Below, one piece after another: positions 58,337-64,000 of a stretch of DNA of 64,000 nucleotides. Within the stretch, counting starts at the first letter, position 1. Every line of letters starts with the position of its first letter. Source of the DNA: Cellulomonas phragmiteti (GTDB lineage: Bacteria > Actinomycetota > Actinomycetes > Actinomycetales > Cellulomonadaceae); NCBI RefSeq assembly GCF_016862775.1, contig NZ_BONP01000010.1, forward strand, positions 1-64,000, read 5' to 3'. The notes beneath the pieces are model-generated. The model made no database searches. It was not told the DNA's origin and saw only the letters and a list, made by a program, of their open reading frames with translations. Made by a program: the position numbers and the translations under genes.

Positions 58337-59232
58337 CCGCCACGGCCGACGCCCCCGTCGTCAGCACCGGGCCGACGCCGGCCGGCGCCGCGCAGGACTC
58401 CCTGCGGGAGCTCGGGCGCCTGCGCGCGAGCATGCTGCCGGTCGTCCGGCGCCGCCGCGGCACGGCCGAGCCCAGCTCCTGGAGCGTCAACCTGCTGCGC
58501 GTCGGCGTGGTCGTCGCGGTGCTCGCGGGCTGGGAGACCGGCGTGCGGGCCGGCTGGATCGACCCGTTCTTCTGGAGCCAGCCCTCGCGCATCTGGGACA
58601 CCGCCGTCGTCGCGTTCACGCAGGGCGGGATCCTCGCCGACGTCCGGTTCACCTTCACGTCGACCGTCCTCGGCTTCGTCATCGGCGTCACCGGCGGTGT
58701 CGCGCTCGGGCTGTCGTTCTGGTGGTCCCGGCGCTACGCGCTGGTCGCCGAGCCGCTGGTCATCGCGTTCGAGGCCATGCCCAAGCTCGCGCTGGCGCCC
58801 ATCGTCGTCCTCGTGCTCGGCCTGGGCATGGGGTCGAAGGTCGCGATGGCGACCGCGCTCGTCATCGTCATCCAGACGCTCAACACGTACGCGGCCGTCC
58901 GGTCGGTCGACCAGGACCTCACGACCCTGCTGTACTCGCTCGGCGCGTCGCGCTGGCAGGTGTTCCGCAAGGTCGTCGTCCCCTCGACCCTGCCGTGGAT
59001 CGCCTCGAGCCTGCGGGTCGGGATCGGGCTCGCGCTCACCGGCGCGATCGTCGGGGAGTACATCGGCTCCAACGCCGGTCTCGGTCGGATGATCCACTAC
59101 GCCGGCTCGACGTACGACATCGCGCTGATCTGGGTCGGCGTCTTCACGCTCGCGATCCTGTCGATGCTGCTCTACGTCGTCGTCTCCTGGCTCGAGCGCC
59201 GCCTGCTCAAGGGCCTCGCCCACACCCGCTGA
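58333..59232 (+). CDS. NitT/TauT-type ABC transporter permease
   Basis: A 299-residue membrane protein with a long soluble N-terminal tail (about 55 residues) and six helices. The coupling loop LLYSLGASRWQVFRKVVVPS is typical of the family. It is translationally coupled to the ATPase by a 4-base overlap and followed after 95 bases by the binding protein. Substrate unknown. Confidence 0.92.
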   Translation: MTATADAPVVSTGPTPAGAAQDSLRELGRLRASMLPVVRRRRGTAEPSSWSVNLLRVGVVVAVLAGWETGVRAGWIDPFFWSQPSRIWDTAVVAFTQGGILADVRFTFTSTVLGFVIGVTGGVALGLSFWWSRRYALVAEPLVIAFEAMPKLALAPIVVLVLGLGMGSKVAMATALVIVIQTLNTYAAVRSVDQDLTTLLYSLGASRWQVFRKVVVPSTLPWIASSLRVGIGLALTGAIVGEYIGSNAGLGRMIHYAGSTYDIALIWVGVFTLAILSMLLYVVVSWLERRLLKGLAHTR

Positions 59233-59327
59233 GCCGCCCGCCGAGCCACCCGCGCGGCCACCCGCCGAGCGTCCCCCGCGCAGCCCCCCCACCACCCCCG
59301 CGTCACCCCACCCCCGGAGGAACGTCC

Positions 59328-60353
59328 GTGAAGACCCTCGCCCGTGCTGCCCTCGTCCCCGCCGCCGCCGCCCTGGCCCTCGCCCTCGCGGCGTGCAGCC
59401 CCGGCTCCGGCACCACCACCGCCGCGGCCGCCGGCGACGACCTCACGTCCCTGACCCTCGCCGAGCCCGTGCACGGCGTCGGCTACCTCCCGCTGTACGC
59501 GGCGCAGGACCTCGGCTACTTCGCGGACGCCGGGCTCGACGTCGAGGTCACGACCCTCACCGGCGGCGGGCACGTCAACGCGACCCTCGCGGGCGAGGTC
59601 TTCGGGTTCATCGGCGGTCCCGAGTCGGGCGCCGTCGCCAACGTCAAGGGCGCCGACCTCGTGGCCGTCGCCAACGTCGTCAACCGCGGCAACGTGTACG
59701 TCGTCGCCGCGACCGGCCACGAGCCCGAGCCGGGCGCCGACATGGGGGAGTACCTCGCGGGCAAGACGATCGCGGGCGGCCGCTACGGCGGGACGCCCAA
59801 CGCGATCCTGCGGCACGTCCTGATCACCGAGGGGCTGGACCCTGCGACCGACGTGACGCTCCTCGAGATCGAGGACTCGAGCGCCATCCCGTCCGCCGTG
59901 CAGGCGGGGCAGGCCCAGGTCGCGGTCGTCGCGGAGCCCCAGCTGGGCCTCGGCATCCAGCAGGGCCTGTGGGGCGAGCCGATCATCAACCCGCTGCAGC
60001 TGCTCGGCCCGTACGCGTACTCCTCGATCGTCGTGCCGCGCGCGACCGTCGAGGAGGACCCCGAGCTCGTCCAGGCCTTCGTCGACGCCCTGGCCAAGGG
60101 CCAGCAGCGCATCGAGGAGGACCGGGAGTACGCCGAGAAGCTGGCCGCCGCACAGTTCCCGACCATGGAGCCCGCGGTCCTCACCGCGACCCTCGACCGC
60201 GCGTACGCGGACGGCCTGTGGGGCGGCAGCGTCCTGACCGAGGAGGCCGTCGAGACCGCGCTGGAGGTCGCCCGCAGCGGCGAGATCCTCGACGACTCCG
60301 CGACGCCCCAGACGTTCGACGTGATCGCCGACACCCGCTTCGTCCAGGACTGA
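59328..60353 (+). CDS. NitT/TauT-type ABC transporter substrate-binding lipoprotein
   Basis: A 341-residue lipoprotein with lipobox LALAAC near residue 22. VHGVGYLPLYAAQDLGYFAD and VEVTTLTGGGHVNATLAG are the NMT1/SsuA-like ligand-binding signature. The GTG at 59328 has GGAGGAA 6 bases upstream. With the ATPase and permease it forms a complete importer. The gene for a cysteine hydrolase follows by 28 bases, so the ligand is likely the hydrolase's substrate or a relative, such as an amide- or ureido-compound. Confidence 0.9.
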   Translation: MKTLARAALVPAAAALALALAACSPGSGTTTAAAAGDDLTSLTLAEPVHGVGYLPLYAAQDLGYFADAGLDVEVTTLTGGGHVNATLAGEVFGFIGGPESGAVANVKGADLVAVANVVNRGNVYVVAATGHEPEPGADMGEYLAGKTIAGGRYGGTPNAILRHVLITEGLDPATDVTLLEIEDSSAIPSAVQAGQAQVAVVAEPQLGLGIQQGLWGEPIINPLQLLGPYAYSSIVVPRATVEEDPELVQAFVDALAKGQQRIEEDREYAEKLAAAQFPTMEPAVLTATLDRAYADGLWGGSVLTEEAVETALEVARSGEILDDSATPQTFDVIADTRFVQD

Positions 60354-60381
60354 CCCGCACCCCCACCGGAAGGACCGTCCC

Positions 60382-61023
60382 ATGACCTACCCCACCCCGC
60401 GCTTCGCCCCGGGCACCGCCGCCGTCGTGGTGGTCGACGTCCAGAACGACTTCTGCGACCCGGCCGGCGCCTGCGCGCAGCGCGGCAGCGACGTGACCGG
60501 CGCGGTCGCGATGGTGCCGCGGCTCGAGGCGTTCCTCGACGCGGCCCGCGCGGCCGGCGTGCTCGTCGTGTTCATCCAGACGACGCACGACGAGACGACC
60601 AACTCGCCGGCGTGGCTCGCGCGCCGCGGCGACCCGGTCGAGGGCGGCCCGACGCCCGTCGCGACGTGCGCGACCGGCACGTGGGGCGCCGAGTTCTACC
60701 GCGTCGCGCCACAGCCCGGCGAGCCCGTGGTGATCAAGCACCGGTACTCGGCGTTCGCGGGCACCAACCTCGACGTCGTGCTGCGCAGCGCGGGCATCGA
60801 CTCGCTGCTCCTCACGGGTGTCTCGACCAACGTCTGCGTCGAGTCGACCCTGCGCGACGGGCTGTTCGCGGAGTACCGCGTGACGCTCGTCGAGGACTGT
60901 GCGGCGAGCTTCGAGGAGGACGCGCACGCGGCCACGGTCGCGAACGTCGAGAAGTACTTCGGCGTCGTCGCCACGAGCGAGGAGATCGGCGCGACGTGGT
61001 CGACGCTCTCCCGGGCCGCGTGA
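60382..61023 (+). CDS. Isochorismatase-like cysteine hydrolase
   Basis: A 213-residue cytosolic enzyme of the cysteine hydrolase family. The triad is D19 in VVVDVQNDF, K119 in VIKHRYSAF and C152 in STNVCVEST. HDETTNSPAWLARRG and the cis-peptide after TGVSTN are like N-carbamoylsarcosine, ureidoacrylate or biuret hydrolases, so an amide or carbamoyl substrate is likely. The ATG at 60382 has GGAAGGA upstream. The following MFS gene overlaps its stop (GTGA). Isochorismatase activity itself is unlikely here. Confidence 0.88.
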   Translation: MTYPTPRFAPGTAAVVVVDVQNDFCDPAGACAQRGSDVTGAVAMVPRLEAFLDAARAAGVLVVFIQTTHDETTNSPAWLARRGDPVEGGPTPVATCATGTWGAEFYRVAPQPGEPVVIKHRYSAFAGTNLDVVLRSAGIDSLLLTGVSTNVCVESTLRDGLFAEYRVTLVEDCAASFEEDAHAATVANVEKYFGVVATSEEIGATWSTLSRAA

Positions 61024-62261
61024 GCACCGACCGGCCGGCGCGCCCCCCGCGCGCCGGCCGGTCGGCCACCGTGCTGCTCGCGGTGCTGGGCGTGACGTAC
61101 TGGGCGGCGCACACCATGCTGCGACCGCTGATCGGCCCCTACGTGCTGGCGGACGGCGGCAGCGAGCAGCAGGCCAGCCTCGCGCTCGCGTCCTTCGCGA
61201 TCCTGCCGACCCTCCTGGCGATCCCGCTCGGGGCGCTGACCGACCGGTGGGGCGTGCGCTCGCTGCTCGTGGGCGGTGGCGCGACCATGGCGGTCGGCGG
61301 CGGGGTGCTGCTCCTGCCGCTCGGCCTGGCCGGGGTCGTGGCGAGCCAGGCCGTGATCGGGGTGGGGACGCTCGCGGTCTGGGTGAGCCTGCAGACCGTC
61401 GCGACGCTGCCGCAGGCGGCCGACGAGCCGCCGCGGTCGCGCAACGCACGGCTCGCGACGTTCTCGCTCTTCCTCGCCGCGGGGCAGGCGATCGGGCCGG
61501 CACTCGGGACGGGGGTCGCCGAGGTGGGCGGCTACGCCGCGAGCTTCGCGCTCTACACGGCGCTCTCGCTCGTGCTCGTCGGCCTGGGCCTGGCCGTCCG
61601 CGTCCAGCGACCGGTACGCCCGGCGGTGCCCGTGCCCGTCCTGCGCTCGTTCCGGGACGCCGGCGCGATGATGCGCGTGCCGGCCGTCGCGACGACGCTC
61701 GCCGTGAGCTTCACGGCGCTCGTCGTGCTCGACATCCGCACGGCGTACCACCCGCTCGTGCTGGGGCAGGCGGGCGTGCCGCAGTGGCAGGTGGGCCTGC
61801 TGCTGTCGGTCGCGGCGGCCGCTGCGTTCGTGTCGCGCCCGTTCTTCCCCGTCGCGATGGCACGGCTGCGCGAGTCGACGACGGTCGGGCTGGTGCTCGT
61901 CGTGTCGTCGGTGTCGGTCGTCGCCGTCGCGTTCGTGCCGCCGCAGCCGTGGCTGCTGTGCGCGCTGGCCGCGGTCAACGGGTTCGCGCTCGGGTTCGCG
62001 CAGCCGCTGACGCTCGCGCTCATGGCGGACCACACGCCCGCGGACCGCCGGGGGCTGGCGTCCGGGCTGCGCTCGACGGCCAACCGCGGCGCCCAGCTCG
62101 CCAACCCCGCGGCGTTCGGCCTGCTCAGCGGCGTCCTGCCGCTCGTCGGGGCGTTCGGCGTGGTGGGTGGTGCGCTGCTGGTCACGTCGGTGCTCAGCAC
62201 GTGGGCGCTGCGCCGCACGGCGCGCGCCGCGCCCGAGCCCGCGCTCACCGCGCGCCGCTGA
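61020..62261 (+). CDS. MFS transporter
   Basis: A 413-residue membrane protein with about 12 helices. The loop-2 motif PLGALTDRWGVRSLL (the GxLxDRxGRR signature) is clear and a repeat of it is seen in the second half (VSRPFFPVAMARLRE). It is a general exporter or importer of the DHA type. The GTG at 61020 overlaps the hydrolase stop, making it the last gene of the GntR-controlled operon. It could export an end product of the hydrolase pathway or import a related substrate. Confidence 0.88.
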   Translation: MSTDRPARPPRAGRSATVLLAVLGVTYWAAHTMLRPLIGPYVLADGGSEQQASLALASFAILPTLLAIPLGALTDRWGVRSLLVGGGATMAVGGGVLLLPLGLAGVVASQAVIGVGTLAVWVSLQTVATLPQAADEPPRSRNARLATFSLFLAAGQAIGPALGTGVAEVGGYAASFALYTALSLVLVGLGLAVRVQRPVRPAVPVPVLRSFRDAGAMMRVPAVATTLAVSFTALVVLDIRTAYHPLVLGQAGVPQWQVGLLLSVAAAAAFVSRPFFPVAMARLRESTTVGLVLVVSSVSVVAVAFVPPQPWLLCALAAVNGFALGFAQPLTLALMADHTPADRRGLASGLRSTANRGAQLANPAAFGLLSGVLPLVGAFGVVGGALLVTSVLSTWALRRTARAAPEPALTARR

Positions 62262-62267
62262 CGGCGC

Positions 62268-62314
62268 GAGCGTGAGGGGTTGCCGTCGCCAGGCGACGGC
62301 AACCCCTCACGCTC
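62268..62314. terminator. Perfect 23-bp palindrome between convergent genes (copy 4 of the repeat family)
   Basis: Arms 62268-62290 and 62292-62314 are exact reverse complements around a central A. The core is GTGAGGGGTTGCCGTCG. Its right end covers two bases of the GH67 stop codon. It lies between the MFS and GH67 genes and is expected to terminate both. Confidence 0.88.
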
Positions 62315-64000
62315 AGTAGATCGGGCGGCCGCTGGCGTCCGGGACGCCGGACTTGCGGAAGAAGTACGTGCGGACCTGGTCGCGCCACTCGGTGGCGGAG
62401 CGCACCTGCTCCGTCAGGCGCTCGGCGACGCGCGCGTGCAGGCGGTCGTCGACGAGCCCGCGCAGGGCCTCCCAGCGCGGCACCCACGACTCGACCAGCT
62501 CGACCGCGTCGGCCCGCGTGTCGTAGACGTGCTGGATCACCGTCGTGCCGCTGTGCAGCACGTGGCCGTACGGCACGTGGTGGAAGAACAGCAGCAGCTC
62601 GTCCGGGCACGTCGCCAGGTCCTCGTACACGTCGCGCCACGGCGCCGGGTACTGGCCGGTGTACCCCGTGCCCGTGGCGACGGTCCGGTCGACGCCGATG
62701 CCGTCCCGGTCGGCGAAGTGGTACGTGCCCCACTTGGAGTACTCGTACCCGTCGACGTTGGGCCCGTAGTGGCCCCGCAGCGGGTCGACCATGAAGCACA
62801 CGCCCAGCGGGGCGGTGTACGCCTCGTACGTGAGCCACGAGCGGTCCATGAGCCCGTGCAGCGTCTCGCGCACGCGCGGGTCCGCCCCGGGGAAGGTCAG
62901 GCCGATCCACTCGTCGAGCAGCGCGACCGGGTCCGCCGCCGGGTCCCACGCGAGGCGCCCGTACGCGTACAGGTTGGCCTGCGCGAGCGGGTGGCCGGTC
63001 CAGAACTCGTCGTCGCCGACGTTGGACACGGCCGTGATGCCACCGGCGCGCAGGTCGGCGTCCTCGGGCGTCCCCGGACCGGGCGCGCCCGAGGCGATCG
63101 ACGCGACCGTGCGCGTCGCGTTCTCCGCGAGCGGGAAGCCCAGCACGTCCGACCACAGCGGGCCCAGGTAGCACACGTGCTTCTGGTGGCCGGTGTACTC
63201 CTGCGTGACCTGCAGCTCCACCGCGACGCGCGTGCGCGGCACCGCCGCGATGACGGGCGAGACCGGCTCGCGCACCTGGAAGTCCAGCGGCCCGTACTTC
63301 ACCTGCAGCACGACGTTGTCGTCGAACCGGCCGTCGAGCGGCGCGAAGTGGTCGTACGCGGCCCGGGCGCGGTCGGTGCGCCGGTCGCGCCAGTCCTGCT
63401 CGTGGTTGTAGACGAACGCGCGCCAGAACACCGTGCCACCGTGCGGGGCGACGGCACGGGCCAGCAGGTTGGCGCCGTCGGCGTGGTCGCGGCCGTACGC
63501 GAACGGCCCCGGCTGCCCCTCGGAGTCGGCCTTGACGACGAACCCGCCGAAGTCGGGGATCGTCGCCCACACGCGGTCGGCCGTCGCGGCCCACCACGCC
63601 TGCACGTCGGGGTCCAGCGGGTCGTTGGTCGCGAGCCCGCCCAGGCGCATCGGCGACCCGAACGACACCGACAGGTACGTGCGCACGCCGTGGGGCCGGA
63701 AGACGTCGGCGACGCGCGCCACGTCCGCGAGGCCGTCGGTGAGCAGCCGCGCCTCGGTGGCGTGCACGTTGACGTTGTTGATCGCGACCGCGTTGATCCC
63801 GACCGACCCGAGCATCCGCGCGTAGGCGGCGACGCGCGACAGGTCCTCGCGCACGCGTCCGTCGGCGTAGAAGATCGACCCGCCGGCGTACCCGCGCTCG
63901 ACCTGCCCCATCACGGGGTGGACGTCGATGTTGTCCCAGTGGTCGAGCATCCGCACGGGCGCGAGGGGCCGGGAGACGACCGGCGGGTGGTCGGCGCCGA
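62313..64000 (-). CDS. Glycoside hydrolase family 67 alpha-glucuronidase (5' end outside window)
   Basis: The C-terminal 562 codons of a cytosolic alpha-glucuronidase that removes 4-O-methyl-glucuronic acid from the end of aldouronic acids from xylan. Recognised parts are RMLDHWDNIDVHPVMGQVER, the acid region VVKADSEGQPGPFAYGRDHA and the base-pair region DFQVREPVSPVIA. The frame is open to the window edge (the last codons read PPVVSRPLAP before RML), so the start and N-terminal domain lie beyond 64000; internal GTG at 63956 is not the true start. It is convergent with the MFS gene. Its product, glucuronate, would enter the uxaC pathway of this window. Confidence 0.95.
   Translation of the reverse strand, partial: GADHPPVVSRPLAPVRMLDHWDNIDVHPVMGQVERGYAGGSIFYADGRVREDLSRVAAYARMLGSVGINAVAINNVNVHATEARLLTDGLADVARVADVFRPHGVRTYLSVSFGSPMRLGGLATNDPLDPDVQAWWAATADRVWATIPDFGGFVVKADSEGQPGPFAYGRDHADGANLLARAVAPHGGTVFWRAFVYNHEQDWRDRRTDRARAAYDHFAPLDGRFDDNVVLQVKYGPLDFQVREPVSPVIAAVPRTRVAVELQVTQEYTGHQKHVCYLGPLWSDVLGFPLAENATRTVASIASGAPGPGTPEDADLRAGGITAVSNVGDDEFWTGHPLAQANLYAYGRLAWDPAADPVALLDEWIGLTFPGADPRVRETLHGLMDRSWLTYEAYTAPLGVCFMVDPLRGHYGPNVDGYEYSKWGTYHFADRDGIGVDRTVATGTGYTGQYPAPWRDVYEDLATCPDELLLFFHHVPYGHVLHSGTTVIQHVYDTRADAVELVESWVPRWEALRGLVDDRLHARVAERLTEQVRSATEWRDQVRTYFFRKSGVPDASGRPIY

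Noticed and set aside
62245..63597. Alternative minus-strand frame overlapping the GH67 gene
   Set aside because: Shifted-frame, Arg-rich sequence; the GH67 motifs are in the frame ending at 62313.
1..64000. tRNA, rRNA, insertion sequence or prophage genes
   Set aside because: None was recognised by eye; a tRNAscan and IS search would be needed to exclude small or degraded ones.

Overview
The window is high-GC DNA (by eye above 70% G+C), with many GTG starts, 4-base start/stop overlaps and strong AGGAG-type ribosome sites. Gene content is dominated by plant-polysaccharide sugar uptake and breakdown. This fits a Cellulomonas-like actinobacterium; the genus is an inference from style and content. 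No rRNA, tRNA, CRISPR array, transposase, integrase or phage gene was recognised.

Layout. 1-2,466: end of an unidentified secreted-type protein, a CBS/degenerate-GGDEF protein and a lone Opp-type ABC ATPase. 2,467-7,707: a GH42 beta-galactosidase, a methyltransferase, a thioredoxin-reductase-like enzyme divergent from an XRE-cupin regulator, and an AHSA1-ArsR pair with its operators. 7,989-10,687: a cell-wall-anchored cohesin protein followed by a secreted amidase carrying a dockerin, probably a matched surface-attachment pair. 10,853-16,529: a TPP riboswitch ahead of six overlapping genes encoding two complete ABC importers. 17,157-23,294: LacI-uxuB divergent from uxaC-eda-kdgK, a uronate pathway with two LacI-type operators between the arms. 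23,367-33,259: assorted enzymes, including a GntR-regulated amidohydrolase, a gamma-glutamyltransferase homologue, TrmL and a GH95 alpha-fucosidase.

33,256-40,730: a LacI regulator divergent from an LplB/LplC/LplA-type oligosaccharide importer, a GH39 glycosidase and a YesL-like membrane protein. 40,798-49,313: a galactoside operon (GH42, CUT1 importer, GH36 alpha-galactosidase, LacI) behind a promoter with two near-perfect palindromic operators. 49,454-53,786: a tight YbjN-Hsp90-helical-repeat operon. 53,800-55,401: a VapBC-type pair, a decayed duplicate fragment of the helical-repeat gene and an orphan ABC ATPase. 55,514-62,261: an aldo/keto reductase, then a GntR-controlled NitT/TauT-type importer with a cysteine hydrolase and an MFS transporter. 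62,313-64,000: most of a GH67 alpha-glucuronidase, cut by the window edge.

Together the genes suggest import and intracellular processing of xylan-, pectin- and galactan-derived oligosaccharides. GH67 and GH39 release uronate and xylose, the uxa/uxu/kdg genes lead uronate toward KDPG cleavage, and GH42/GH36 take galactosides. The most unusual points are the cohesin/dockerin-amidase pair, a family of four related long palindromes (three between convergent genes, one inside a lipoprotein gene), the riboswitch-led double transporter, the Hsp90-helical-repeat operon with a degraded partial copy of its last gene, and an operator half-site shared by the two distant GH42 loci.
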